A stretch of 64,000 bases of DNA, taken from positions 1 through 64,000 of the forward strand of contig NZ_JAAQWN010000003.1 of the NCBI RefSeq assembly GCF_012985465.1, in the 5' to 3' direction. Position numbers and translations under genes: made by a program. This document shows positions 9,253 to 17,419 of this stretch, piece by piece. Under the pieces are notes generated by a model. It saw only the letters and a list, made by a program, of their open reading frames with translations. It was not told the origin of the DNA and searched no databases. Numbering within the stretch: position 1 is the stretch's first letter; every line of letters starts with the position of its first letter. The stretch is from Pseudomonas sp. WS 5079 (GTDB taxonomy: Bacteria; Pseudomonadota; Gammaproteobacteria; Pseudomonadales; Pseudomonadaceae).

Positions 9253-10137
9253 ATGTCCACCGCCACAGCCGCCTTGCCCACCGCCCAAACCTTCGACATC
9301 CGCCCATTCCCCGGCAGCGTAGGCGCCGAGATCATCGGCCTGGATCTGTCGCGTCCGGTCAACGACCAGGATTTCGCCCGCATCCACCGCGCGCACCTGG
9401 ACCACCATGTGGTGGTGTTCCGCGACCAGCACATCACCCCCGAGCAACAGATCGCCTTCAGCCGCCGTTTCGGCGTGTTGCAGATCCATGTGCTCAAACA
9501 GTTCCTGCTGGCCAACCACCCGGAAATCCTCATCGTCTCCAACATCATCGAAAACGGTCAATCCGTCGGCCTGGGCGACGCTGGCAAGTTCTGGCACTCG
9601 GACCTGTCGTACAAGGAACTGCCGAGCCTGGGTTCGATGCTCCACGCCCAGGAGTTGCCGTCCGAAGGCGGCGACACGCTGTTTGCCGACATGCACAAAG
9701 CCTGGGACCAACTGCCCGAGCATCTGCGCCAAGCCGTGCAGGGCCGCAGCGCCGCGCACTCCTACACCGCGCGCTACAGCGAAACCAAATTCGAAGGCAA
9801 CTGGCGCCCGACCCTGACCCCCGAACAACTGGCCCAGGTCGCCGAGGTGGTGCACCCGGTGGTGCGCACCCACCCGGAAAACGGGCGCAAGGCACTGTTC
9901 GTCAGTGAAGGATTCACCACCCGTATCGTCGGCCTGCCCGAAGACGAAAGCCGCGACCTGCTGGCCCAGCTCTACGCCCACAGCGTCCACCCGCACAACA
10001 TCTACCGCCATAGCTGGCAGCCCCACGACCTGGTGTTCTGGGACAACCGCTCGCTGATCCACCTGGCCGCCGGTTGCCCCAGCCACCTGCGCCGCAAGCT
10101 GTTTCGCACCACCATCCAGGGCGACGCCCCCTTCTGA
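9253..10137 (+). CDS. TauD/TfdA-family Fe(II)/2-oxoglutarate dioxygenase
   Basis: This 294-residue cytoplasmic non-haem iron oxygenase belongs to the family that releases sulfite from taurine or cleaves sulfate esters and related compounds. The metal facial triad is visible as His115-x-Asp117 (WHSDLS) and His270 (SLIHLAAG), with the 2-oxoglutarate-binding Arg near 285. The start ATG has AGGGAG upstream. It heads a four-gene unit with a sulfonate-type ABC importer, which suggests use of an organosulfur compound under sulfur limitation. The substrate cannot be read from sequence: TauD, AtsK-type sulfatase and other members share these residues. Confidence 0.88.
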   Translation: MSTATAALPTAQTFDIRPFPGSVGAEIIGLDLSRPVNDQDFARIHRAHLDHHVVVFRDQHITPEQQIAFSRRFGVLQIHVLKQFLLANHPEILIVSNIIENGQSVGLGDAGKFWHSDLSYKELPSLGSMLHAQELPSEGGDTLFADMHKAWDQLPEHLRQAVQGRSAAHSYTARYSETKFEGNWRPTLTPEQLAQVAEVVHPVVRTHPENGRKALFVSEGFTTRIVGLPEDESRDLLAQLYAHSVHPHNIYRHSWQPHDLVFWDNRSLIHLAAGCPSHLRRKLFRTTIQGDAPF

Positions 10138-10151
10138 TTCGGAGCATGACC

Positions 10152-11177
10152 ATGTCCAGCAAAACCCCCTTTGCACGATTGGCCGCGACCGTGGGCCTTG
10201 GCATCAGCCTGTTGGCCGGCAGTCTGGTTGCCCCGACTGTCGCCCAGGCCGAAGGCCAGATTCGCATTGCCGAGCAGTTCGGCATCGTTTACCTGCTGCT
10301 CAACGTGGTGCGCGACCAGAACCTGATCGAGAAATACGGCAAGCAGGAAGGTATCGACATCAAGGTCGACTGGACCCAGTTGTCCGGCGGCGCGGCGGTC
10401 AATGACGCGCTGCTTTCCGGCTCCATCGACATTGCCGGCGCCGGTGTCGGCCCGCTGCTGACTATCTGGGACCGTACCCACGGCAAGCAGAACGTCAAGG
10501 CCGTGGCCTCCCTGGGCAACTTCCCGTACTACCTGGTCAGCAACAATCCCAAGGTCAAGACCATTGCAGACTTCACCGAGAAAGACCGCATTGCCGTGCC
10601 GGCCGTGGGGGTTTCCGTGCAGTCGCGATTCTTGCAATACGCTGCGGCCAAGCAATGGGGCGACAAGGAGTTCAATCGCCTGGATAAATACACCATCGCC
10701 GTGCCGCACCCCGACGCCACGGCCGCGCTTATCGCCGGCGGCACCGAGCTGACCGGGCACTTCTCCAACCCGCCGTTCCAGGATCAGGCCCTGGCCAACC
10801 CGAACGTGCATGTGGTGCTCAACACCTATGACCTGCTGGGGCCGAACTCGCCGACCGTGTTGTTCGCCACCGAGAAGTTTCGCAACGACAACCCGAAAAC
10901 CTACAAGGCCTTCATCGATGCCCTGACCGAGGCCGCGCAGTTCGCCCAGAACGACAAGGGCGCCGCCGCCGACACCTATATCCGGGTGACCAAGGCCAAG
11001 ATCGACCGGGCCGAGTTGCTGAAAATCATCGACAACCCGCAATTTGAGTTCAGCGTCACGCCGAAAAACACCTACCCACTGGCTGAATTCCTCTACCGCG
11101 TGGGCGCGATCAAGAACAAACCCGAGTCGTGGAAGGATTACTTCTTCCAGGATGCCAAGCCGCTGCAAGGGAGCTGA
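10152..11177 (+). CDS. ABC importer periplasmic substrate-binding protein (TauA/SsuA type)
   Basis: This 341-residue secreted binding protein of the nitrate/sulfonate/taurine family delivers a ligand to the membrane permease. The signal peptide ends at about residue 33 (PTVAQA, then EGQIRIAEQ). ATG at 10152 is preferred over the in-frame ATG at 10146, because GGAG at 10141-10144 is well spaced only for the former. It begins 14 bp after the dioxygenase and ends one base before the ATPase gene. The adjacent oxygenase suggests an organosulfur ligand, but this is inference. Confidence 0.9.
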   Translation: MSSKTPFARLAATVGLGISLLAGSLVAPTVAQAEGQIRIAEQFGIVYLLLNVVRDQNLIEKYGKQEGIDIKVDWTQLSGGAAVNDALLSGSIDIAGAGVGPLLTIWDRTHGKQNVKAVASLGNFPYYLVSNNPKVKTIADFTEKDRIAVPAVGVSVQSRFLQYAAAKQWGDKEFNRLDKYTIAVPHPDATAALIAGGTELTGHFSNPPFQDQALANPNVHVVLNTYDLLGPNSPTVLFATEKFRNDNPKTYKAFIDALTEAAQFAQNDKGAAADTYIRVTKAKIDRAELLKIIDNPQFEFSVTPKNTYPLAEFLYRVGAIKNKPESWKDYFFQDAKPLQGS

Positions 11178-11178
11178 G

Positions 11179-12030
11179 ATGAACGCGCCTTTGCAAGGCC
11201 ACACGGCCAGCAACCTGAGTCCCGCCCAAGCCTTGCTCGCGGTGGATCAAGTCAGCCTGGAATACCGCACCCCCGAACGGGTGGTGCGGGCCACTCACCA
11301 GGTCAGCTTCGAGATCGATCCGGCTGATCGCTTTGTACTGCTGGGGCCTTCGGGCTGCGGCAAATCCACGCTGCTCAAGGCGGTGGCCGGCTTTATCAAA
11401 CCCTGCGAAGGCGAGATCCGCCTGCTGGGGCAAAAGGTCGAGCAACCGGGCCCGGATCGCATCGTGGTGTTCCAGGAGTTCGACCAACTGCCGCCCTGGA
11501 AAACCGTCAAGCAGAACGTGATGTTCCCGTTGCTGGCGTCCCGGACCCTCAAGCGCCGCGAAGCTGAGGAGCGGGCGTTGTACTACCTCGACAAGGTCGG
11601 TTTGAGCGCCTTTGCCGACGCCTATCCACACACCCTGTCCGGTGGCATGAAGGCGCGGGTGGCGATTGCCCGGGCGTTGGCCATGCAGCCGAAAATCCTG
11701 CTGATGGACGAGCCCTTCGCCGCCCTCGATGCCCTGACCCGGCGCAAGATGCAGGAGGAATTGCTGCTGCTGTGGGAAGAGGTGCGCTTCACCCTGCTGT
11801 TTGTCACCCACTCCATCGAAGAAGCCCTGGTGGTGGGCAATCGCATCCTGTTGCTGTCGCCCCATCCAGGGCGGGTGCGCGCCGAAATCCACAGCCATCA
11901 ATACGACCTGCACAGCCTCGGCGGTGTGGCGTTCCAGGCGTCGGCGCGGCGTATTCATCGCCTGTTGTTCGATGAGTCGCCCGAGGCAAAAACCGAACTG
12001 GATTTCGCCGACATCCGCATCGCTTATTGA
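11179..12030 (+). CDS. ABC importer ATPase (TauB/SsuB type)
   Basis: This 283-residue cytoplasmic nucleotide-binding protein energises the importer. It carries Walker A GPSGCGKST, a Q-loop in VFQEFDQLPPW, an LSGGM signature followed by KARVAIARAL, Walker B ILLMDEPFAALD and the H-loop VTHS. The Leu-Pro-Pro-Trp after the Q-loop is typical of the nitrate/taurine ATPase group. ATG at 11179 follows the binding-protein stop by one base. Its C-terminal tail after the H-loop is long, about 70 residues. Confidence 0.92.
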   Translation: MNAPLQGHTASNLSPAQALLAVDQVSLEYRTPERVVRATHQVSFEIDPADRFVLLGPSGCGKSTLLKAVAGFIKPCEGEIRLLGQKVEQPGPDRIVVFQEFDQLPPWKTVKQNVMFPLLASRTLKRREAEERALYYLDKVGLSAFADAYPHTLSGGMKARVAIARALAMQPKILLMDEPFAALDALTRRKMQEELLLLWEEVRFTLLFVTHSIEEALVVGNRILLLSPHPGRVRAEIHSHQYDLHSLGGVAFQASARRIHRLLFDESPEAKTELDFADIRIAY

Positions 12031-12042
12031 AGGACTGTGCCC

Positions 12043-12891
12043 ATGCGCCAGGAATATGAAATCACCCTGCAACCGCTGCCCGGCGTGCCCGTGGAACGCG
12101 CCTTACCCCTGCGCCAACGCCTGTGGCAACAAGGCTGGCTGCGCAAGGGCCTGATCCTGATCGTGCTGGCGATCCTCTGGGAAGCGGCGGCGCGCTATCA
12201 GAACAACGACCTGCTGCTGCCCAGCTTCTTGCAGACCTTCCACGCCTTCTACGACGGCATTGCCAGCGGCGAGTTGCTGGGCAAGGTCAGCATCTCGCTG
12301 GTGGTGCTGCTCAAGGGCTACCTGATCGGCATCGTCCTGGCATTTGCCCTGACCACCCTGGCGGTCTCGACCCAGATGGGCCGCGACCTGCTGAGCACCC
12401 TGACCTCGATGTTCAACCCGCTGCCGGCGATTGCCCTGCTGCCCCTGGCGCTGTTGTGGTTTGGCCTGGGGCAGAACAGCCTGATTTTTGTGCTGGTGCA
12501 CTCGGTGCTGTGGGCCTTGGCGCTCAACACCTACTCGGGGTTTATGGGGGTGTCGGAAACCCTGCGCATGGCTGGGCGCAACTACGGCCTCAAGGGCATG
12601 CGCTTTGTGCTGTTTATCCTGATCCCGGCGGCGCTGCCGTCGATCCTCGCCGGCCTGAAGATCGGCTGGGCCTTTGCCTGGCGCACGCTGATCGCCGCCG
12701 AACTGGTGTTCGGCGCCACCAGCGGCAAGGGCGGCCTGGGCTGGTACATCTTCCAGAACCGCAACGAGTTGTACACCGACAAGGTATTCGCCGGGCTGGC
12801 GGTAGTGATCCTGATCGGCCTGCTCGTGGAAAACCTGGTGTTCGACACCCTCGAGCGCGTCACCGTGAAGCGCTGGGGCATGCAGCGCTAA
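12043..12891 (+). CDS. ABC importer permease (TauC/SsuC type)
   Basis: This 282-residue inner membrane permease has about six helices and the BPD_transp_1 EAA loop region near SETLRMAGRNYGLKG, which contacts the ATPase. It completes the importer encoded by the three preceding genes. ATG at 12043 has AAGGA eight bases upstream; an in-frame GTG at 12037 is too close to that site. A hairpin with nine-base arms (12942-12964) lies about 50 bp after the stop, but it lacks a T-run. Confidence 0.91.
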   Translation: MRQEYEITLQPLPGVPVERALPLRQRLWQQGWLRKGLILIVLAILWEAAARYQNNDLLLPSFLQTFHAFYDGIASGELLGKVSISLVVLLKGYLIGIVLAFALTTLAVSTQMGRDLLSTLTSMFNPLPAIALLPLALLWFGLGQNSLIFVLVHSVLWALALNTYSGFMGVSETLRMAGRNYGLKGMRFVLFILIPAALPSILAGLKIGWAFAWRTLIAAELVFGATSGKGGLGWYIFQNRNELYTDKVFAGLAVVILIGLLVENLVFDTLERVTVKRWGMQR

Positions 12892-12990
12892 ATAGGAATT
12901 ATTGCTCTTTGGCCGCTATGAGTCCGATAATGCCGCCCGAACCTGACGCCGCCCTGGCGTCAGGCCTGGCCGGTAAAAGGATTTACGAAC

Positions 12991-13617
12991 ATGCGGTTTC
13001 TTGTCTTGGCTGCAGCCTTACTCGCGTCGACAGCGGTTTTTGCCGGGTTTGAGCCTGAAGTGGTGTTCACGGTCAAGCCGGTGTACCCCAAGACCCTGAC
13101 AACCACCCAGGGGCATGCGCGGATCAGCCTCAAGATCCACAACGACGGATCGGTCAGCGATGTAAAAGCGCTCAATGCCACCAAGCCCGCCTTTGGCGAA
13201 GCGGCTGTCGGTGCGGCCAAGCAATGGCGCTTCAAGCCGTGGACAGTGAGCGCCGAGCGGCCTGCGGTGGTCGAGGCGCGCAACGATATGCTGTTTTCGC
13301 CCGAGCCCATCAGCCGTGAAGGGGTGCAACTGAACTTTACCGAGGTGAAGTTTCAATCCTGCCGTGACTTGAGCGAGGAGGTCAGCCAGTTCCGCCGCGA
13401 GCATGCCACCCGCCCTTTGAGTGCCATGAAGAGCTTCGCCATCACCCGCGTTGCGGTGATGCTGCCGGCGTTCAGTGGCAAAACTACCTATGCCGACGGC
13501 CTGGTCCTGGCCGATCAGCTGGAAAACTTATTGCCGGAAATCGTCCGCCAGTGTCAGGCCAATCCCACCGCCACCTACGCCGATTACCTGCCGCATAGCC
13601 TGAAACAGTACCGATAA
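12991..13617 (+). CDS. Periplasmic TonB C-terminal domain protein
   Basis: This 208-residue protein has a signal peptide (residues 1-18, ending VFA) followed almost at once by a TonB_C fold: the VKPVYPKTL start, a central VSDVKALNA strand and the AAKQWRFKPW motif. It lacks the membrane anchor and proline-rich spacer of real TonB energy transducers, so it is unlikely to power receptors. The last 100 residues match nothing I recognise and hold two cysteines (FQSC, RQC) that could pair. AAAGGA precedes the ATG. It stands alone between the importer operon and a LysR gene. Confidence 0.75.
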   Translation: MRFLVLAAALLASTAVFAGFEPEVVFTVKPVYPKTLTTTQGHARISLKIHNDGSVSDVKALNATKPAFGEAAVGAAKQWRFKPWTVSAERPAVVEARNDMLFSPEPISREGVQLNFTEVKFQSCRDLSEEVSQFRREHATRPLSAMKSFAITRVAVMLPAFSGKTTYADGLVLADQLENLLPEIVRQCQANPTATYADYLPHSLKQYR

Positions 13618-13669
13618 AGCCTGCTACGATTGCGTGCGCTGTACTCCACATTCATCACGAGTGCTTGGC

Positions 13670-14590
13670 ATGCAATTACCGGACATGAACCTGCTGGTGG
13701 CCCTCGACGCCTTGCTCGACGAGGGCAGTGTGGTGGGCGCCGCACGGCGGATGAACCTCAGCCCGGCGGCCATGAGCCGCACCCTGACGCGCATCCGCGA
13801 GGCTGTCGGCGATCCGATCCTGGTGCGCGCCGGGCGCGGCCTGGTGCCCACGCCCAAGGCCCTGGAGTTGCAAGGCCAGGTGCGCAACGTGGTGGAGCAG
13901 GCGGCGTTGCTGTTCCGCTCGGCGGACGAGGTCGACCTGAGCACTTTGCGCCGGCGGTTCAGCGTGCGTGCCAATGACTTTTTTGTCGGCGTGTATGGCG
14001 GTCGTTTGTTCGATGCCATGGAACGGGTGGCGCCCCACTGCGAGCTGCGTTTTGTGCCGGAAGGCGACAGTGACGATGAAGCCTTGCGCGAAGGGCGCCT
14101 GGACCTGCGCGTCGGCAACACCATGCCGATCACCCCGGAAGTGAAGGTGCAGAACCTGTTCTCCACCACCTTCGTCGGCCTGGCCCGTGAAGGCCACCCG
14201 CTGTTCGACGAAGAAATCACTGCGGCGCGCTTTGCCAGCTACTCCCATATCAGCATCTCCCGGCGCGGTATCGCCCGTGGGCCGATCGACACTGCCCTCA
14301 GTGCCCAGGGCCTGGAGCGCCGGGTGGCGATGATCGCGCCGGGGTTTCACGGTGCGATGTTCATGCTGCCCGACTCCGACCTGATCCTGCCGGTGCCCAA
14401 GGAAGCGCTGTACAGCGCCAATCGCCTGAAACTGCCACTGCGCGCATTCACCCTGCCGATTTCCCTGCCGACCCTGGTCCTGACCCAGGCCTGGCACCCG
14501 CGCTTCGACAAAGACCCGGCGCACCGATGGCTGCGCGAAACCATGCGTGAAAGCTGCGCGGCGACCTGGCGCGAAGCCCAGCCGGTCTGA
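13670..14590 (+). CDS. LysR-family transcriptional regulator
   Basis: This 306-residue regulator has an N-terminal winged helix (residues 1-65; LLDEGSVVGAARRMNLSPAA contains the recognition helix) and a C-terminal periplasmic-binding-like effector domain. I chose ATG at 13670 because the helix-turn-helix starts right after it; no strong ribosome site is visible for this or the upstream in-frame codon. It lies upstream of and in the same direction as a multidrug-type efflux operon, with a REP palindrome between, so it may control that operon. The inducer is unknown. Confidence 0.85.
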   Translation: MQLPDMNLLVALDALLDEGSVVGAARRMNLSPAAMSRTLTRIREAVGDPILVRAGRGLVPTPKALELQGQVRNVVEQAALLFRSADEVDLSTLRRRFSVRANDFFVGVYGGRLFDAMERVAPHCELRFVPEGDSDDEALREGRLDLRVGNTMPITPEVKVQNLFSTTFVGLAREGHPLFDEEITAARFASYSHISISRRGIARGPIDTALSAQGLERRVAMIAPGFHGAMFMLPDSDLILPVPKEALYSANRLKLPLRAFTLPISLPTLVLTQAWHPRFDKDPAHRWLRETMRESCAATWREAQPV

Positions 14591-14604
14591 TGACCCCGAT
14601 CAAA

Positions 14605-14694
14605 TGTAGGAGCTGGCTTGCCTGCGATAGCGGTGTGTCAGCTAACGCATCTGTAACTGATACACCGCTATCGCAGGCAAGCCAGCTCCTACGT
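14605..14694. repeat. REP/REPIN palindrome
   Basis: The arms TGTAGGAGCTGGCTTGCCTG and CAGGCAAGCCAGCTCCTACG face each other around a centre that is itself partly palindromic (CGATAGCGGTGT against ACACCGCTATCG). It lies 14 bp after the LysR stop. Confidence 0.88.
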
Positions 14695-14799
14695 TCAATC
14701 ATTGCGTCTGATGCAGTTATAACCTTCCCACAAGTTAGTTTTCGTCATGTCTAAGCCTTATTAAACTGCTCGGGTATTCTATTGCCGAGTTGTACCTTC

Positions 14800-16335
14800 A
14801 TGACTTCCCTCGCTGCCCCCGCGCCCTTGGCCGCCGCCAAACCCGCCGCCGTCAGCCCCCCTGTGTTCGGCCCACGGATCATCATCGGCCTGGTCGGCGT
14901 GCTGCTGGCGGTACTGGTCTCGGGCCTGAACGAAATGGTGACCAAGGTCGCCCTCGCCGATATCCGCGGTGCGCTGTACATCGGGTTTGACGAAGGTACC
15001 TGGCTGGTTGCTGCCTACACCGCCACTTCCGTCTCGGCCATGGCCTTTGCGCCGTGGTGTTCGGTGACGTTTTCGCTGCGCCGCTTCACCCTGTGGGCCA
15101 TCGGCCTGTTTACCCTGCTGGGGGTGCTTTGCCCGCTGGCGCCGAACTATGAAAGCCTGCTGGTACTGCGCACCCTGCAAGGCCTGGCCGGTGGAGCCTT
15201 GCCGCCGATGCTGATGACCGTGGCCCTGCGTTTCTTGCCGGCCCACGTCAAGCTCTACGGCCTGGCCGGCTACGCCCTGACCGCCACTTTCGGCCCCAGC
15301 CTCGGCACACCGTTGGCGGCACTCTGGACCGAATACGTCGGCTGGCAGTGGGCGTTCTGGCAGATCGTCGCACCGTGCCTGCTGGCCATGGCCGCCGTGG
15401 CCTACGGCTTGCCCCAGGACCCGCTGCGCCTGGAGCGCCTCAAGCAGTTCAACTGGCGCGGCCTGCTGCTGGGCTTCCCGGCGATCTGCATGCTGGTGAT
15501 CGGCATCTTGCAGGGCAACCGCCTGGACTGGTTCGAGTCGCCGCTGATCACCACGCTGCTGATTGGCGGGGCGCTGTTGCTGGTGCTGTTCATGCTCAAT
15601 GAATGGTCACACCCGATGCCGTTCTTCAAGTTGCAGATGCTCGGCCTGCGCAACCTGGCCTTCGCCCTGATCGTGTTGGCCGGGGTGCTGGTGGTGTTGC
15701 AGGCGGTGATCATCCTGCCGTCCAGCTACCTGGCGCAGGTGCAGGGTTACCGGCCGCTGCAAACCGCGCCGGTGATGCTGATCATGGCGCTGCCGCAGTT
15801 GCTCGCGCTGCCCCTGGTGGCCGCCCTGTGCAACTTGCGCTGGGTGGATTGCCGCTGGGTGCTGGGGATTGGCCTGGGCATGCTGACCTTGTCCTGCCTT
15901 GGCGGCGCGCAACTGACCTCGGCGTGGATCCGGGATGAGTTCTACGTGCTGCAACTGCTGCAAATCTTCGGGCAGCCGATGGCGGTGTTGCCGCTGTTGA
16001 TGCTGTCCACCGGCAGCATCGTGCCCACCGACGGGCCGTTTGCCTCGGCCTGGTTCAACACGGTCAAGGGCCTGGCGGCGGTGGTCGCCACCGGGGTGAT
16101 CGAGGTGCTGACCACCCACCGCCTGCATTTCCACTCGACCATGCTGGTGGACGCCCTGGGTAACTCACCCCTGGCTGACAGCGATGCCACGGGCCTTGCC
16201 CACCGCCTGCACCAGCAGGCCGTGGTGCTGACTTCTGCGGATCTTTATTACGTCATGGCCGGTGTCGCGGTGGCGTTGATCCTCCTGATTTTCTGGATGC
16301 CGACGCGGATTTTCCCACCGCGCGCACCCGCTTGA
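14800..16335 (+). CDS. MFS drug efflux transporter, EmrB/QacA (DHA2) type
   Basis: This 511-residue inner membrane antiporter has about 14 predicted helices, the size of the DHA2 family. It would expel hydrophobic or aromatic compounds through the adaptor and outer membrane channel encoded next. GLNEMVTKVALADIRGAL and GTWLVAAYTA near residues 45-80 are typical of EmrB-like pumps. ATG at 14800 is used; the frame is open from TTG at 14782 and no clear ribosome site precedes either. The adaptor gene starts 25 bp after the stop. Confidence 0.88.
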   Translation: MTSLAAPAPLAAAKPAAVSPPVFGPRIIIGLVGVLLAVLVSGLNEMVTKVALADIRGALYIGFDEGTWLVAAYTATSVSAMAFAPWCSVTFSLRRFTLWAIGLFTLLGVLCPLAPNYESLLVLRTLQGLAGGALPPMLMTVALRFLPAHVKLYGLAGYALTATFGPSLGTPLAALWTEYVGWQWAFWQIVAPCLLAMAAVAYGLPQDPLRLERLKQFNWRGLLLGFPAICMLVIGILQGNRLDWFESPLITTLLIGGALLLVLFMLNEWSHPMPFFKLQMLGLRNLAFALIVLAGVLVVLQAVIILPSSYLAQVQGYRPLQTAPVMLIMALPQLLALPLVAALCNLRWVDCRWVLGIGLGMLTLSCLGGAQLTSAWIRDEFYVLQLLQIFGQPMAVLPLLMLSTGSIVPTDGPFASAWFNTVKGLAAVVATGVIEVLTTHRLHFHSTMLVDALGNSPLADSDATGLAHRLHQQAVVLTSADLYYVMAGVAVALILLIFWMPTRIFPPRAPA

Positions 16336-16360
16336 TTGTTGACTGAAACAAAGGATTTTT

Positions 16361-17419
16361 ATGAAACGCAAAGACCAGATTGCCGTGACTGTTATCAGCG
16401 TATTCGCCGTGGGCGCGCTGGTGTACCTGCTGGCGCCGGGTGTGTTTGGCAGCAAGCGCCAGACCACCAACGACGCCTTCGTCGCCGCCGACTACACCTT
16501 GGTGGCACCACGGGTCGCCGGGTTTATCAAAGAGGTGTTGGTGGAGGACAACCAGCAGGTCAAGGCCGGGCAGTTGCTGGCGCTGATCGATGACCGCGAC
16601 TTGCGCGCCGCCGCCCAGGCCGCCGATGCCGAAACCCTGATGGCCCAGGCCCAGCTGAAAAACGCAGTGGCCACCCTTGAGCGGCAAAGCTCGGTGATCG
16701 CCCAGGCCCAGGCCACGGTGGCCGCCGACCGCGCCGAAGTGGCCTTTGCCGAGCACGAATTGAACCGCTACAACCACCTTGCCGGAGTTGGCGCAGGTAC
16801 CGTGCAGAACGCCCAGCAAGCCAGGACCCGCATCGACCAGGCCACCGCGCGCCTGGCCAACGCCACGGCGGTATTGGCCGCCGAGCGCAAGCAGGTGGAA
16901 ATCCTCAGCGCCCAGCGCGATGCCGCCGAAGGTGGCTTGAAGCGTGCCCAGGCCGCGCTGGAAATGGCCAGCTATCAACTGTCGTACACGCGCATTGTCG
17001 CGCCGGTGGATGGCATGGTCGGCGAGCGGGCGGTGCGGGTCGGTGCCTTTGTCACCCCGGGTAGCAAGATCCTCGCCGTGGTGCCGTTGGCCGACGCGTA
17101 TGTGGTGGCCAATTTCCAGGAAAACCAACTGTCCCACATGCACGCCGGCCAGGCGGTTGAAGTGCGGGTCGACAGCCTCGACGGTGAAGTCCTCAACGGC
17201 CACCTGGAAAGCCTGGCACCGGCCACGGGCGTGACCTTCGCCTCGGTCAAGCCCGACAACGCCACCGGCAATTTCACCAAGGTGGTGCAGCGCATCCCGG
17301 TGAAAATCATCCTGGAGCCGGGCCAGGCGCAGGTTCATCGCCTGCGGGTCGGGATGTCGGTGGAGGCCAGCGTCAACACACAGCCCAGTGCGCAGCAACG
17401 TGAGGTGGCGCAGCAATGA
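16361..17419 (+). CDS. EmrA-like membrane fusion protein (HlyD family)
   Basis: This 352-residue periplasmic adaptor joins the MFS pump to the outer membrane channel. It has one N-terminal helix (residues 8-30), a biotinyl/lipoyl half near 45-85 (VAPRVAGFIKEVLV), a long Ala- and Gln-rich coiled coil, and the second lipoyl half (RIVAPVDGMVGERAV) near residue 215. AAAGGA precedes the ATG. It overlaps the following lipoprotein gene by four bases (ATGA). Confidence 0.91.
   Translation: MKRKDQIAVTVISVFAVGALVYLLAPGVFGSKRQTTNDAFVAADYTLVAPRVAGFIKEVLVEDNQQVKAGQLLALIDDRDLRAAAQAADAETLMAQAQLKNAVATLERQSSVIAQAQATVAADRAEVAFAEHELNRYNHLAGVGAGTVQNAQQARTRIDQATARLANATAVLAAERKQVEILSAQRDAAEGGLKRAQAALEMASYQLSYTRIVAPVDGMVGERAVRVGAFVTPGSKILAVVPLADAYVVANFQENQLSHMHAGQAVEVRVDSLDGEVLNGHLESLAPATGVTFASVKPDNATGNFTKVVQRIPVKIILEPGQAQVHRLRVGMSVEASVNTQPSAQQREVAQQ

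Noticed and set aside
9253..12891. Naming the operon tauDABC or atsKRBC
   Set aside because: Family membership is clear, but the gene order and residues do not decide between taurine, sulfate ester or other substrates.
12942..12964. Hairpin after the importer permease as a rho-independent terminator
   Set aside because: The stem is perfect over nine bases, but no T-run follows and the next gene's ribosome site begins soon after.
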